Shown: positions 1 to 9,834, counted from the stretch's first letter. The stretch is DNA of 64,000 bases from Afipia birgiae 34632 (GCF_000308295.2 NZ_HG326652.1:1428392-1492391), one strand, 5' to 3'. A program made the numbers and translations. Notes: generated from the sequence alone by a model not told the origin.

Positions 1-1717
1 CAGCCTGCGACGCCTCATACAGCGCGTCGATGATCTCGGGATCGACCAGCGAATTCATCTTCAGCCAGATCGCGCCCGGCTTGCCGTGACGCGCGTGATT
101 GCTCTCGGCGTGAATGTGCTCGATCATCCGCTTGCGCAGCGTCAACGGCGACACGCCCATCTTCTCGATGTCGCGCGGTTCAGCGTAGCCGGTGATGTAG
201 TTGAACACACGTGCAGCGTCGCGCGCGATCACCGGGTCCGAGGTGAAATACGACAGGTCTGTATAAATGCGCGCGGTGACCGGATGATAGTTGCCGGTGC
301 CGGCGTGAACATAGGTGGTGAGGCCCGCACCTTCGCGGCGGACCACCAGCGACAGCTTGGCGTGCGTCTTGAGTTCGAGGAATCCGTAAACGACCTGAAC
401 GCCTGCGCGTTCGAGGTCGCGCGCCCAGCGGATATTGGCTTCTTCATCGAACCGCGCCTTGAGTTCGATCAGTGCCGTCACCGACTTGCCAGCTTCGGCA
501 GCTTCGACAAGTGTTCGTACGATCGGTGAATCGCGCGAGGTGCGGTACAGCGTCTGTTTGATCGCGACGACGTCAGGATCGCGTGCCGCCTGCTGCAGGA
601 ACTGCACCACCACGTCGAACGATTCATAAGGATGATGGACGATCAAGTCCTTCTGACGGATAGCGGCGAAGATATCGCCGCCATGGTCGCGGACACGTTC
701 AGGGTGACGCGGTACGTAGGGCGTGAATTCGAGATCGGGACGATCCAGCCGCGTCAGTTGCGACAGCTCGTTCATGGCGAGCACGCCGTCGACCAGCAGA
801 ACGTCGTCATCAGGTACCGACAGAGCGCGCTGCACGAAGGAGCGCAGTTCGTCAGGCATATGAGCTTCGATTTCGAGACGGATCACCGACCCGCGGCGGC
901 GGCGCTTGAGCGCCGACTCGAACAGGCGAACGAGATCCTCGGCCTCTTCCTCGATTTCCAGTTCGGAGTCGCGGATGATGCGGAACGCACCCTGCCCCTT
1001 GACGGTGTAGCCCGGGAACAGGCGGCCAATGAACAAGCCGGTGGCCTGTTCAAGTGTGATGAGACGCACCGAGCCGTCCTTGCCGGCCGGCAACTTGATG
1101 AAACGGTCGATCTTGCCCGGCATGCGGATCAGCGCGTTCATTGCCTTGCCGTCGGACACCCGCGCCAGATGCAGCGCGATGGTGAAACCGAGACTTGGGA
1201 TGAACGGGAACGGATGCGCCGGGTCGATCGCCAGCGGCGTCAGCAGCGGGAAAATGTTGTGAAGGAAGTGGTCCTCGATCCAGCTGCCTTCGGCCTTGGT
1301 GACATCCTTGCCATCCACCAGAACGATCCCGACATCGGACAGCACATGGCGCAGGTCGCGCCAGATCTCCTGCTGGTCGCTGGCGAGTTTCGAGACGGTC
1401 TCGTTGATCTTGGCGAGCTGTTCGGTGGGCGTCGAGCCGTCGGGGCTGCGTTCGGTGATGCCTTCGCGGACCTGTGCCTTGAGGCCCGCGACGCGGACCA
1501 TGAAGAACTCATCAAGGTTATTGGCCGAAATAGACAGGAACCGGACCCGCTCCAGCGCCGGATGGTTGAGGTTGACCGACTCTTCCAGCACGCGGCGATT
1601 GAAATGGAGCCATGACAGTTCGCGATTGATGAAGCGCTCGGGGCTCGACCGGATCGACGACACGCCCGCAATCTCTTCGTTTTCTTCTTTTTTTACAACA
1701 ACTTGCGCGGAATCCAT
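1..1717 (-). CDS. ppk: polyphosphate kinase PPK1, 3' end beyond window
   Basis: Reversibly makes long-chain polyphosphate from ATP. The visible 572 residues start at an ATG ([12 protein letters not shown]) and cover the N-terminal and head domains and the start of the catalytic C domain. The family signature [16 protein letters not shown] lies near residue 25 and [11 protein letters not shown] near 65. [18 protein letters not shown] carries His471, which corresponds to the autophosphorylated histidine. Full-length PPK1 has about 690-740 residues, so the last fifth is off the left edge. A PHO box lies 73 nt upstream (separate entry), suggesting PhoB control. The gene is transcribed in the same direction as hdaA behind it. 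Confidence 0.97.
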   Translation of the reverse strand, partial: MDSAQVVVKKEENEEIAGVSSIRSSPERFINRELSWLHFNRRVLEESVNLNHPALERVRFLSISANNLDEFFMVRVAGLKAQVREGITERSPDGSTPTEQLAKINETVSKLASDQQEIWRDLRHVLSDVGIVLVDGKDVTKAEGSWIEDHFLHNIFPLLTPLAIDPAHPFPFIPSLGFTIALHLARVSDGKAMNALIRMPGKIDRFIKLPAGKDGSVRLITLEQATGLFIGRLFPGYTVKGQGAFRIIRDSELEIEEEAEDLVRLFESALKRRRRGSVIRLEIEAHMPDELRSFVQRALSVPDDDVLLVDGVLAMNELSQLTRLDRPDLEFTPYVPRHPERVRDHGGDIFAAIRQKDLIVHHPYESFDVVVQFLQQAARDPDVVAIKQTLYRTSRDSPIVRTLVEAAEAGKSVTALIELKARFDEEANIRWARDLERAGVQVVYGFLELKTHAKLSLVVRREGAGLTTYVHAGTGNYHPVTARIYTDLSYFTSDPVIARDAARVFNYITGYAEPRDIEKMGVSPLTLRKRMIEHIHAESNHARHGKPGAIWLKMNSLVDPEIIDALYEASQA

Positions 1718-1789
1718 GAAGCGAAACCTCATATCATGTCATCAGGCCGGGACTCTAGGCCTGTTCCACGGAGACAATGTGCCAGTGTC

Positions 1790-1807
1790 GTGACAGTTCG
1801 ATGACAT
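1790..1807 (-). promoter_or_regulatory. putative PHO box (PhoB site) upstream of ppk
   Basis: On the minus strand the site reads ATGTCAT-CGAA-CTGTCAC. That is two 7-bp direct half-sites 4 bp apart, matching the PhoB half-site CTGTCAT/C at 6 of 7 and 7 of 7 positions. It lies 73 nt before the ppk start on the same strand. Phosphate control of ppk by PhoB is known in other proteobacteria; its use here is inferred. Confidence 0.7.
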
Positions 1808-1846
1808 GATGAGCCAGGACCGGTTAATGACCAAGTCCCTGCGCGG

Positions 1847-2530
1847 TCAGGCCGCGGTATCTTTCAGCACTTCAGCAGCCAGCGCACGGGTTATCGGGCG
1901 GCGCTGCCGCAACGCCTCTTCGTCAAGCTGTTCGACCGCCCGCCGCGCCGCCGCGAACGAGCGTTCAATGCGGGTCGCGAGGTAGCTGACGATGCCCTCG
2001 TCCACGGTCATCTGACGGTCGGCACAAAACTTCACGATCAGGGCGCGAAACAACTGATCGTCCGGCGGCGTCAGCGTGACCACCGGCACTGCCCGCAGCC
2101 GCGACCGCAAATCGTGCAATGCTATGGAAAATGACGAAGGTTGTACCCGCCCCGTCATCAAGACATAGGCCTCATCTTCGCGTGCGAGATTCAGGAGATG
2201 GAACAGTGCGCGCTCATCGAGCGACGCCGGGTCCAGATCGTCCACGACCAGCGCTCCGGTCGCGAGTTCGCCAGGCACGCTGTCGGGTGTCAGCGTATGG
2301 GCCGCGACCGACCGCGCGCCCGCTTCGGCAGCCCAGATCGACGCAAGATGGCTTTTGCCGCTGCCCTCTGGGCCGACCAACATCATCACGCGGTTGGGCC
2401 AGTCCGGCCACGCATCAATCAGAGCCAGCGCCTGTGTGTTGGCGGAACCTTCCAGAAAATTGTCGCGCGTCAGGCTTTCCGCGTGCGGCAACGCAAGGGC
2501 CAACTGACGGGGGCGGACGCGGACTACCAA
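1847..2530 (-). CDS. hdaA: HdaA-type DnaA regulator (DnaA-related ATPase)
   Basis: A DnaA AAA+ domain without the DnaA DNA-binding domain, the architecture of Hda/HdaA, which with the sliding clamp promotes hydrolysis of DnaA-ATP after initiation. The N-terminus PRQLALALPH is a likely clamp-binding segment (QLALAL). It is followed by a P-loop (GPEGSGKSH), a Walker B-like stretch (ALVVDDLD) and a sensor region. I chose a TTG start at 2530 because AGGAG lies 7-8 nt upstream and the protein then begins close to PRQLAL as in relatives. An ATG at 2560 and a GTG at 2608 in the same frame have poorer ribosome sites. The CDP-alcohol transferase gene ends 55 nt upstream, so the two are probably co-transcribed. 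Confidence 0.85.
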   Translation of the reverse strand: MVVRVRPRQLALALPHAESLTRDNFLEGSANTQALALIDAWPDWPNRVMMLVGPEGSGKSHLASIWAAEAGARSVAAHTLTPDSVPGELATGALVVDDLDPASLDERALFHLLNLAREDEAYVLMTGRVQPSSFSIALHDLRSRLRAVPVVTLTPPDDQLFRALIVKFCADRQMTVDEGIVSYLATRIERSFAAARRAVEQLDEEALRQRRPITRALAAEVLKDTAA

Positions 2531-2585
2531 GCAGTCACTCCTGGCCGGGTCGTCCGGCATGCGCAATACGCGGCCACTACCGCAT

Positions 2586-3182
2586 TCAAGGTGTGGGAGC
2601 GCCCGCACTCATGTGCCGTGCCCACTCCACGAGATAGAAGGACACCGAAAGCAGCGTCAAGACCGTGACACACAACATCAACGCAATCTCGTAAGGTGCT
2701 GTACTGAAACCGAAACCAAGCGACGCAAGCACCAGTGCCGCGAACGCCACCTGCGCTACGGTGTTGAGCTTGGACACCATCAGCGGCTTCATCGGAACGG
2801 GGTTGTCGACCAGCCACGAAATGATCACCGCGCCCACGATCATGAAGTCGCGCGACACCACCAGGATCACCAGCCAGCGCGGAATGTCACCCGAGATTCC
2901 GAGCGCGACGTAGATAGAGACCAGCAGCGCCTTGTCGGCGACCGGATCGAGCAGCGCCCCGATTTCGGTTGTCATGTTGAACCGCTTGGCGAGGAACCCG
3001 TCGATAGCATCGCTGACCCCCGCTACGACGAAGATCACGAAAGCGATGGTCATCTGGTTCGACGCGATCGCCCAGACGATGACCGGCACCAGCAGGATGC
3101 GACCAAGAGTGATGATGTTCGGCAGATTCACGCGACTTTTTCCCGGCTCGGCATCTTTTAGCGCCCCCCCATCACCTTGCAT
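2586..3182 (-). CDS. CDP-alcohol phosphatidyltransferase (PgsA-like)
   Basis: Integral membrane enzyme of 198 residues that transfers a phosphatidyl group from a CDP-alcohol to an acceptor alcohol. It is probably glycerol-3-phosphate 3-phosphatidyltransferase (phosphatidylglycerolphosphate synthase). The family motif is complete in spacing: DG-x2-A-x9-G-x3-D-x3-D in SDAIDGFLAKRF followed by GALLDPVADK, with Lys where the classical motif has Arg. About five hydrophobic segments follow. The ATG at 3182 gives a short charged N-terminus before the first membrane segment (LPNIITLGRILLVPVI). It sits upstream of hdaA on the same strand and is divergent from purM. The exact acceptor alcohol is not proven by sequence. 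Confidence 0.88.
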   Translation of the reverse strand: MQGDGGALKDAEPGKSRVNLPNIITLGRILLVPVIVWAIASNQMTIAFVIFVVAGVSDAIDGFLAKRFNMTTEIGALLDPVADKALLVSIYVALGISGDIPRWLVILVVSRDFMIVGAVIISWLVDNPVPMKPLMVSKLNTVAQVAFAALVLASLGFGFSTAPYEIALMLCVTVLTLLSVSFYLVEWARHMSAGAPTP

Positions 3183-3485
3183 AGGACGGCGGCTATTGGT
3201 CCGATTCCAACATTCCCATCCGTTCCAGCGAGTTTGCGAATGTTAGAATCGAGGGACCGCCGGCAAGTATAAGCTTCTAGTGGGGTTTTGGATTTGACAT
3301 TCGCATGTGAACTCGCGGATGGGGTAGGTCGCGAACGTCGCATCCACTCACACCAGGGCCATTGCCCCGGAGTTCTTCTCCCAGCTATGCACAGCCCGTC
3401 CGCCAGCCATTGCGCCAGCGCCAAATCCGACGTAACCACCGGCTAACTCACGGAATCCCAGTGTAGTGGCTCGCAAGTCCGCATC
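3183..3485. other. intergenic region between divergent pgsA-like gene and purM
   Basis: 303 bp without a credible gene. It must hold the divergent promoters. A TTGACA hexamer occurs near 3294 on the plus strand but I see no convincing -10 at the right distance. No riboswitch or repeat was recognised. Confidence 0.6.
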
Positions 3486-4559
3486 ATGACCGATCAAAAA
3501 TCCGGCCTGACCTACTCCTCCGCAGGCGTCGATATCGACGCCGGCAACCGGCTGGTGGACCTCATCAAGCCAATGGTGCGCGCTACCGCACGGCCGGGCG
3601 CCGACGCCGAAATTGGCGGGTTTGGCGGGCTATTCGACCTCAAGGCCGCAGGCTTCAAGGACCCTGTGCTGGTGGCCGCGACCGATGGGGTAGGCACCAA
3701 GGTCAAAATCGCCATCGAGACCGGGATCCACGGCGGCATCGGCATCGACCTCGTGGCGATGTCGGTCAACGACCTCGTGGTTCAGGGCGCGGAACCGTTG
3801 TTCTTTCTGGACTACTTCGCCTGCGGCAAGCTCGACCCCGAGGCCACCGCCTCGATCGTGGCGGGTGTCGCCGAGGGCTGCCGCGAATCCGGCTGCGCGC
3901 TGATCGGCGGCGAGACCGCCGAAATGCCCGGCCTCTACAAGGACGGCGACTATGACCTCGCGGGCTTTGCCGTAGGCGCGGCCGAACGCGGCACGCTGCT
4001 GCCACACCAGGACATCGGGCCCGGCGACGCCGTGATCGGCCTCGCCTCCTCCGGCGTTCATTCCAACGGCTTCTCGCTGGTGCGCAAGGTCGTCGAGAAA
4101 TCCGGCGTGACATTCGACGCCCCGGCCCCCTTCGCGCCCGTGATGACGCTCGGCGGTGCGCTGCTCGCGCCGACCAAGCTCTATGTGAAGTCGTGCCTTC
4201 AGGCGATCCGCCAGACCGGCGCCGTCAAAGGTCTCGCCCACATTACCGGCGGCGGCTTCACCGACAACATTCCGCGCGTGCTGCCGAAACATCTCGGCGT
4301 CCGTATCGATCTGACCGCCGTTCCGGTGTTGCCGGTGTTCAAGTGGCTGGCGCGCGAGGGCAACATTGCCGAACTCGAACTGTTGCGCACCTTCAACTGC
4401 GGCATCGGCATGATCGCGATCGTCAAGCGGGAGCAGCTTGTCGAGGTGATGGACGTGTTCGCACAGAACGGCGAAAACGTCGTCGATCTCGGCGAAGTGG
4501 TCGAAGCCTCGGGCGACGAGCGCGTGATCTACAACGGCCAACTCAACCTGGCGGATTGA
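3486..4559 (+). CDS. purM: phosphoribosylformylglycinamidine cyclo-ligase (AIR synthetase)
   Basis: Closes the imidazole ring: FGAM + ATP to AIR, the fifth step of purine synthesis. 357 residues, usual for the family. The ATP-binding N-terminal half contains [12 protein letters not shown] (DGVGTK at 67-72) and [25 protein letters not shown] and [18 protein letters not shown] mark the centre and [16 protein letters not shown] the C-terminal half. The stop codon is separated from purN by one base, so the two form a translationally coupled pair in pathway-related order. Confidence 0.98.
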   Translation: MTDQKSGLTYSSAGVDIDAGNRLVDLIKPMVRATARPGADAEIGGFGGLFDLKAAGFKDPVLVAATDGVGTKVKIAIETGIHGGIGIDLVAMSVNDLVVQGAEPLFFLDYFACGKLDPEATASIVAGVAEGCRESGCALIGGETAEMPGLYKDGDYDLAGFAVGAAERGTLLPHQDIGPGDAVIGLASSGVHSNGFSLVRKVVEKSGVTFDAPAPFAPVMTLGGALLAPTKLYVKSCLQAIRQTGAVKGLAHITGGGFTDNIPRVLPKHLGVRIDLTAVPVLPVFKWLAREGNIAELELLRTFNCGIGMIAIVKREQLVEVMDVFAQNGENVVDLGEVVEASGDERVIYNGQLNLAD

Positions 4560-4560
4560 G

Positions 4561-5214
4561 ATGGCACGACGCCGCGTCGCCATTCTGATTTCAGGACGCG
4601 GCTCGAACATGACCGCGCTGATCGAGGCTGCGAAAGCCAAAGACTATCCCGCGGACATTGTTCTCGTGATTTCCAATATCGCAGGCGCCGGTGGACTGGC
4701 GAAGGCGAGCGACGCCGGGATCGAGACCGCGACCGTCGAAAGCAAGCCGTTCGGCAAGGACCGCGAAGCGTTCGAGCGCAAACTCAACGAGACGCTCGTC
4801 GCCCACAACATCGAACTCGTCTGCCTTGCCGGTTTTCTCCGCCTGCTGACTCCGTGGTTCGTCAAGCAATGGGAGGGCCGGATGCTCAACATCCACCCGG
4901 CCCTGCTGCCGTCGTATCGCGGGTTGCACACCCACGAGCGCGCACTGGCCGACGGCGTCAAGATTCACGGCGCAACGGTTCACTTCGTGGTGCCGGAAAT
5001 GGACTCCGGTCCAATCGTCATGCAGGGCGCTGTCGCGGTGCATGACGACGACACGCCTGATACGCTCTCGGTGCGCGTCCTTGGTGTCGAACATCGGATT
5101 TATCCGGATGCGCTGCGCCTCGTCGCCAGCGGTAGCACACGGCTCGAGAACGGTTTGTGCAAGACCGGCAATGCGGCCCCTGCCGCTGCGCTGATCGTGC
5201 CGGCGATCACCTAG
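4561..5214 (+). CDS. purN: phosphoribosylglycinamide formyltransferase (GART)
   Basis: Transfers a formyl group from 10-formyl-THF to GAR, the third step of purine synthesis. 217 residues, typical. The phosphate-binding GRGSN is at 12-16. The catalytic triad Asn110, His112 and Asp148 lies in LNIHPALLPSYRGLHTH and PEMDSGPI. The gene starts one base after the purM stop. Its last 8 bases overlap the 3' end of the convergent PQQ-type dehydrogenase gene, so no separate terminator fits between them. Confidence 0.98.
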   Translation: MARRRVAILISGRGSNMTALIEAAKAKDYPADIVLVISNIAGAGGLAKASDAGIETATVESKPFGKDREAFERKLNETLVAHNIELVCLAGFLRLLTPWFVKQWEGRMLNIHPALLPSYRGLHTHERALADGVKIHGATVHFVVPEMDSGPIVMQGAVAVHDDDTPDTLSVRVLGVEHRIYPDALRLVASGSTRLENGLCKTGNAAPAAALIVPAIT

Positions 5215-6541
5215 ACGCGGACTTCGCCGCTGGCGTCACGCGCCACACTACGTTGCCCACATCATCAGCCACAAGCAGCGCACCCTGCTTGTCGATCTTG
5301 ACGCCGACCGGCCTGCCCCGCGCCTCGCCCTTGTCATTGAGAAATCCGGTGAGGATGTCCTGCGGCTTGCCAGACGGCATCCCATCCTTGAACGGCACAA
5401 AGATCACCTTGTAGCCGCTGCGCGGATTCCTGTTCCACGATCCGTGCTGACCGACGAACGCGCCATTTTTGAACGATTCCGGAAACAGATCGCCCTGATA
5501 GAACGTCAATCCGAGCGACGCGGTGTGCGGCCCGAGCGCATAGTCCGGCACGATCGCCTTGGCCACAAGGTCCGGACGTTGCGGGCTGACACGCACATCC
5601 ACATGCTGGCCGAAATAGCTGTAGGGCCAGCCGTAAAACCCACCATCCTTCACCGATGTCATGTAGTCGGGCACGAGATCGCTGCCGATTTCATCGCGCT
5701 CGTTGACCGCGACCCACAGCGCGCCGCTCTGCGGCTGCCAGGACGGCCCATTCGGATTGCGCAGTCCTGACGCGAAGACGCGCGACGAACCTGTCGCGAT
5801 ATCGATTTCGAGAATTCCGGCGCGATTTTTCTCGGCCTCCATACCGTTCTCACCGACGTTGCTGTTGGAGCCAACGGTTGCATAGAGCTTGGTGCCGTCA
5901 GGGCTCGCTACCAGATCCTTGGTCCAGTGATGATTGATGGTGCCACCCGGCAGATCGGCCACCTTCACACCCGGCGTGGTGATCTTCATGTCGCCGTCGC
6001 GGTACGTGAACTTCATGATCGCGTCGGTGTCGGCGACATAGAAATCGTTCCCGACCAGCGCCATACCGAACGGTGAATTCAGATTCTCGATAAAGACGGA
6101 TTTCGTCTCTGCCTTACCGTCGCCGTCCGCATCACGCAGCAGCGTGATGCGATTGGCGCTGGGCGTGTTCGCACCGGCGCGGCTCATGACCTTCTTCTGT
6201 ACCCAGCCCCTGATGCCATTGCCGTCGTCCGGCTTCGCCGGCGCGTTGGTTTCCGCAACGAGAACGTCGCCGTTCGGCAGCACAAACAGCGTCCGTGGAT
6301 GATCCAGCCCGGAGGCTAACGCAGCAACCGAGAAGCCGTCTGCTGCCGTTGGCTTTTCGCCAGCCGGCCATCGATTTGCAGTCGCGATGTTGATCGTGGG
6401 AATCCACGAACTCTTCGGCTCGGGAAGCGTCGGCTGTGGGCCGTAGCCCTGCTCGATCGGAACGTCCGCCTTCTCGTTACAGGCCGCGAGTGTCAAGGCG
6501 AGCGCCCCAATCAGGAAAATGGTCCGGCTTTGGCTGTGCAT
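5207..6541 (-). CDS. PQQ-type sugar (sorbosone) dehydrogenase family lipoprotein
   Basis: 444 residues with a lipoprotein signal: hydrophobic stretch ending in the lipobox LAAC, Cys21. The rest is a six-bladed propeller of the soluble glucose/sorbosone dehydrogenase family: DHPRTLFVLPNGDVLVAET, FGMALVGNDFYVADTD, SGLRNPNGPSWQP, DGGFYGWPYSYFG, VGQHGSWNRNP and GVKIDKQGALLVADD. Relatives oxidise sugars or aldehydes with PQQ in the periplasm, but many members of this subfamily have no known substrate. Monocistronic on the minus strand; its 3' end overlaps purN by 8 bp. Confidence 0.88.
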   Translation of the reverse strand: MHSQSRTIFLIGALALTLAACNEKADVPIEQGYGPQPTLPEPKSSWIPTINIATANRWPAGEKPTAADGFSVAALASGLDHPRTLFVLPNGDVLVAETNAPAKPDDGNGIRGWVQKKVMSRAGANTPSANRITLLRDADGDGKAETKSVFIENLNSPFGMALVGNDFYVADTDAIMKFTYRDGDMKITTPGVKVADLPGGTINHHWTKDLVASPDGTKLYATVGSNSNVGENGMEAEKNRAGILEIDIATGSSRVFASGLRNPNGPSWQPQSGALWVAVNERDEIGSDLVPDYMTSVKDGGFYGWPYSYFGQHVDVRVSPQRPDLVAKAIVPDYALGPHTASLGLTFYQGDLFPESFKNGAFVGQHGSWNRNPRSGYKVIFVPFKDGMPSGKPQDILTGFLNDKGEARGRPVGVKIDKQGALLVADDVGNVVWRVTPAAKSASR

Positions 6542-6650
6542 GGTTGGTCCTCAATGCCCCCAAGCAAACGCACTGGCTTGTCCAATGTTCATGATGGGCA
6601 CGACGATCACGCAGAATTTCAGTCCGCGCACATGGATTTAACACGCGAAC

Positions 6651-6676
6651 AAAAAAACCCCGGCTGGTGGCCGGGG
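6651..6676 (-). terminator. rho-independent terminator of cspA
   Basis: On the minus strand a 7-bp GC stem (CCCCGGC at 6658-6664 with GCCGGGG at 6670-6676, 5-nt loop) is followed by seven T. It begins 30 nt after the cspA stop. Confidence 0.9.
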
Positions 6677-6705
6677 GGAGCATCGTATTCCGTCGTTTCG
6701 CGGAA

Positions 6706-6909
6706 TCAGGAAACCTTCAGGTTTTCCGCGGATGACTTGCCGCGATTTTCAACCAGATCATATTCCACGGTCTGGTTTTCATTGAGGGTTGAAAGCCCCG
6801 CGCGCTCGACCGCCGAGATGTGCACGAACACGTCCTTGTCACCGACCGCCGGTTTTATGAACCCGTAGCCTTTGGTCGGGTTGAACCATTTCACCGTACC
6901 TTTTGCCAA
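6706..6909 (-). CDS. cspA: cold-shock domain protein (CspA family)
   Basis: 67-residue single cold-shock domain that binds single-stranded RNA and DNA and acts as an RNA chaperone. RNP1 (KGYGFIKP, 13-20) and RNP2 (VFVHI, 27-31) are intact; WF at 8-9 and the acidic C-terminal strand fit the family. It is a single-gene unit with a strong terminator behind it. Which of the several paralogues usual in these genomes it is, and whether it is cold-induced, cannot be told from sequence. Confidence 0.96.
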   Translation of the reverse strand: MAKGTVKWFNPTKGYGFIKPAVGDKDVFVHISAVERAGLSTLNENQTVEYDLVENRGKSSAENLKVS

Positions 6910-7227
6910 CGTCCGTCTCCTCGTCCAGATATAAAAAAGACGCGGTCACGCTTATCGCGTGCCACGCCGCTAGCGGGCTTCAAATGTTTTGCAGGATATC
7001 GCGTCTTCTAAGCGCACAGCCGAACGGCCCAAATCCGATTGCGGCGACAATCCCAACACGAAAATTTCACGTTAGCAAGACGGTCCTGAGCCCCCTAACT
7101 GCCTGTGGCATGGGCACCACAACGGGTCCGAATGGCCTTGGTCCGCACGGCCGCACGTTGACGCAAGCGCCGGATTCGGGGCTAATCACCGGGCGTTTGC
7201 GGCAAAATCCTTTTGAGTTCCCTTTTT
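6910..7227. other. intergenic region between cspA and autotransporter-like gene
   Basis: About 318 bp holding the divergent promoters and probably the long cspA leader. I see no credible gene here; the frame running across it on the plus strand lacks coding character. Confidence 0.5.
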
Positions 7228-8316
7228 ATGACAGGCACAGCACCGCGATCGGATTCGAGCCACAGGAAGATGCTGCACGCCACTGTGGCCGGCCTGACTG
7301 CGCTGTGCGCAGCATCGAGCGCCAGCGCGCAATTCGTGCCACCACCCGTCCCTCACGTGACCGACAATAACTCCCAGCTTTCCGTCAACGCTTCCCAGCT
7401 CGACATCGGCAGCAGCTTTCTGCAACGTCTCGGACGCGAAGCGACATACGGATATGCGGCGCGCGACAATTCCGGCGGTGGCGGCGCGTCGCAAAGCACC
7501 GCCGAGCCGCTGTACCGGACCTGGGCTGAGACCTACGGCATCCGCGCGCGTACGGCAGCGCAAGGCACCTTCGTCGGTGACAAGCGCGGAACGCTCGGGG
7601 TGGTTGGCGGTATCGGCGCGACTGTCGCGCCCGGCCTGAATGTCGGCTTCTCGGCCGATCAGAGCCAGACCTGGATCGACGTGCCGCTCGCGCTGCAAAC
7701 CGCAACGCTCGGCATGACGCAACTTGGCATCAATGCCTCCTACAGCAACGGCCCCTGGACCGTGGCAATGGTCGCAGTCCATGGCTTCGCCCAGATCAGT
7801 TCGAACCGCACCACACTGCTCGGAGGCGCGCACGCCAACTATCGCGGCAGTATCGATGGCGTGCTTGGCGAACTCAACTACACCTACTCCTTCAGCCAGA
7901 GCCGCATCGTTCCGAAACTGGCGCTGGAATACGTCTCGGCGCGCACAGACCGGTTTTCAGAAGCCGGCGGCCTCAATCCGGTGACGGTCGCCGACGGACA
8001 CGGTGAACGCGCACGTGTGCTGGCCGGTGCGGAAATCGGCCATTACTGGATCATCGGCCAGCAGGCGATCGATGTATCGGCCTACGGCAAGTTCGTTGAC
8101 AACTTCGCACAGAACATGGGCGCGGTTCAGGTCAGCCTCGGCAACAACGCGATCAGCGTGCAGGGCATTCGCGAAAGCCGGAACGGCGCCGACGCCGGCG
8201 CGGCGGCGTCCTGGATCCTGAGCAATGCTGCGCGGCTTTACGCCAACTATGACGGCAGATTCCGCGACGGCTATCAGGCCCACCAGGGCACGCTGGGCGT
8301 CGAGTTGAGGTGGTAA
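7228..8316 (+). CDS. autotransporter beta-barrel domain protein
   Basis: About 362 residues. A signal peptide (MLHATVAGLTALCAASSASAQ) is followed by a short linker and then about 270 residues of alternating amphipathic strands ending in Trp (LGVELRW), the C-terminal signature read by the BAM complex. GVVGGIGATVAPGLNVGFSADQS and the strand spacing match the autotransporter (type V) barrel. There is almost no passenger domain, so it may be a stand-alone barrel. The ATG at 7228 is used; an ATG at 7270 directly before the signal peptide, preceded by AGGA, is also possible. A TTG at 7213 is less likely. Confidence 0.8.
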   Translation: MTGTAPRSDSSHRKMLHATVAGLTALCAASSASAQFVPPPVPHVTDNNSQLSVNASQLDIGSSFLQRLGREATYGYAARDNSGGGGASQSTAEPLYRTWAETYGIRARTAAQGTFVGDKRGTLGVVGGIGATVAPGLNVGFSADQSQTWIDVPLALQTATLGMTQLGINASYSNGPWTVAMVAVHGFAQISSNRTTLLGGAHANYRGSIDGVLGELNYTYSFSQSRIVPKLALEYVSARTDRFSEAGGLNPVTVADGHGERARVLAGAEIGHYWIIGQQAIDVSAYGKFVDNFAQNMGAVQVSLGNNAISVQGIRESRNGADAGAAASWILSNAARLYANYDGRFRDGYQAHQGTLGVELRW

Positions 8317-8357
8317 GAGGCTGAGCGCGGCGAGGCGCGATCCGTGTGATCTACAGT

Positions 8358-8509
8358 GTCGTCCCGGCGAAGGCCGGGACCCATACCACCGGCCCCTCAT
8401 CGGAGCTCGGTGCTGAGCATTTTCTTTGTAAAAAGCGCTGACAGGCTGATGGGTCCCGGCCGGAGCCAGTCATCGGGCCGGCAAAGCCGGCCCCGTTGGC
8501 CGGGACGAC
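8358..8509. repeat. intergenic palindromic repeat, GTCGTCCCGGC type
   Basis: 152-bp element bounded by a perfect 11-bp inverted repeat: GTCGTCCCGGC at 8358-8368 and GCCGGGACGAC at 8499-8509. Further inner inverted parts (GCCGGGACCCAT against TGATGGGTCCCGGC, and GGGCCGGC/GCCGGCCCC) are present. It lies between two convergent genes. Such elements are dispersed in many copies in Bradyrhizobium-type genomes (recalled, not searched). Confidence 0.75.
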
Positions 8510-8536
8510 CTCACGCTGCAGGATTTGTAGCGGCCC

Positions 8537-9373
8537 TCAGGCCGCGACAGGCGTTTCGTGTTCGCGCAACGCGCGCTTTCTCCAGATCGCCCCGGCAACC
8601 AACACCACGATCACGCCAAGCAATGCGAGTGTGATCTCGCCGATCTCGCCATTGAACTTGAGATGCTTGGCGAAGCCGAACATCGTCGAGGTCGTATCGA
8701 GATCGAGCGCGATGTGGCCGTCGAGCACACGATGCAGCCACGGCGCAATGGCAGGGTCAGTGGCGATCACTTCGCCCGCGATCCAGCCGAGCAGCGCCGC
8801 GCCCAGCCAAACCAGGGCCGGCAAGCGATCAAGCAGCGCCATGATCAGCGCGGCTCCAGCCACGATCATCGGAATGCTGATCGCGAGGCCGAGGATCAGC
8901 AGAATGGCGCTGCCGTTGGCGGCGGCAGCGACCGCGATGACGTTGTCGAGGCTCATGATGATGTCGGCGACGGCAACGATGCGCACCGCGGCCCACAGAT
9001 GGGCTGCGGCCTGCACGCCATCCTCGTCTTCCTTTTCAGGGACGAGGAGCTTCGCCGCGATCACCAGCAGCGCGAGCCCGCCGATCAGCTTCAGGAACGG
9101 CATCGTCATCAAGGTCACGACGATAAAGGTGAAGATGATGCGCAGGAAAACCGCAACACCTGCACCCAGCACCATGCCCCAGACGCGCTGCTTGGGCTGC
9201 AGCCCGCGACACGCCAGTGCAATCACGAGTGCGTTGTCGCCGGACAACAGCACGTTGATCCAGATGATCTTGGTCAGGGCGACCCAGAACTGCGGTTGCT
9301 GAATTTCACTCTGGAACTGAGTGATGAGACCGCCGATTGTGGCGGGATCGAAAATCTGTGCAATCCAGTTCAC
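8537..9373 (-). CDS. TerC-family integral membrane protein (YjbE-like)
   Basis: 278 residues with about seven membrane segments. The two family motifs are present: SGDNALVIALA (GDNA at 45-48) and SLDNVIAVAAAA (141-152), whose acidic residues are thought to bind metal. TerC/YjbE proteins are linked to manganese export or to metal loading of secreted enzymes in other bacteria; the ion here is inferred. It starts 38 nt after ndk on the same strand, so it may be read from the ndk promoter. Confidence 0.85.
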   Translation of the reverse strand: MNWIAQIFDPATIGGLITQFQSEIQQPQFWVALTKIIWINVLLSGDNALVIALACRGLQPKQRVWGMVLGAGVAVFLRIIFTFIVVTLMTMPFLKLIGGLALLVIAAKLLVPEKEDEDGVQAAAHLWAAVRIVAVADIIMSLDNVIAVAAAANGSAILLILGLAISIPMIVAGAALIMALLDRLPALVWLGAALLGWIAGEVIATDPAIAPWLHRVLDGHIALDLDTTSTMFGFAKHLKFNGEIGEITLALLGVIVVLVAGAIWRKRALREHETPVAA

Positions 9374-9411
9374 GTGAAAGGCCCCCCGACCCGTTTATGG
9401 CCGGCTGTTAA

Positions 9412-9834
9412 TCAGCCAACGATTTCATTTCCTGCAAAGAACTGCACTATCTCGATCGTCGCAGTCTCGGCAGCGTCCGAACCATGCACCGAATTCTCGC
9501 CGATCGACTTGGCGTGCGCCTTGCGGATGGTGCCCTCAGCAGCCTTCGACGGATCGGTTGCGCCCATCACATCGCGATACTTCAGGATGGCGCCCTCACC
9601 TTCGAGAACCTGAACCACCACCGGACCGGAAATCATGAAGTCGACCAGTTCGCCGAAGAACGGACGCGCCTTGTGCACGGCATAAAACGTTTCGGCCTGT
9701 GCGCGGGTCATAAGGATGCGTTTCTGCGCGACGATACGCAGTCCGGCCTTCTCGATGATGGCGTTGACGGCGCCGGTGAGATTGCGCGCGGTCGCGTCCG
9801 GCTTGATGATCGAAAAGGTGCGCTCAATCGCCAT
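9412..9834 (-). CDS. ndk: nucleoside diphosphate kinase
   Basis: Balances NTP and dNTP pools by phosphate exchange through a phosphohistidine. 140 residues, typical. The active-site His117 lies in [13 protein letters not shown], and the N-terminal [15 protein letters not shown] and [18 protein letters not shown] are family hallmarks. It precedes the TerC-family gene by 38 nt on the same strand. Complements purM, purN, purF and gmk elsewhere in the window. Confidence 0.99.
   Translation of the reverse strand: MAIERTFSIIKPDATARNLTGAVNAIIEKAGLRIVAQKRILMTRAQAETFYAVHKARPFFGELVDFMISGPVVVQVLEGEGAILKYRDVMGATDPSKAAEGTIRKAHAKSIGENSVHGSDAAETATIEIVQFFAGNEIVG

Noticed and set aside
632-1615. 327-codon plus-strand frame opposite ppk
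   Set aside because: Lies fully antisense to the recognisable PPK1 domains and has no homologous motif; shadow frame of GC-rich coding DNA.
2586-3182. Lys in place of Arg in the CDP-alcohol transferase motif as a sign of inactivity
   Set aside because: All Asp and Gly residues and spacings are intact, and I recall the AK form in homologues of this group.
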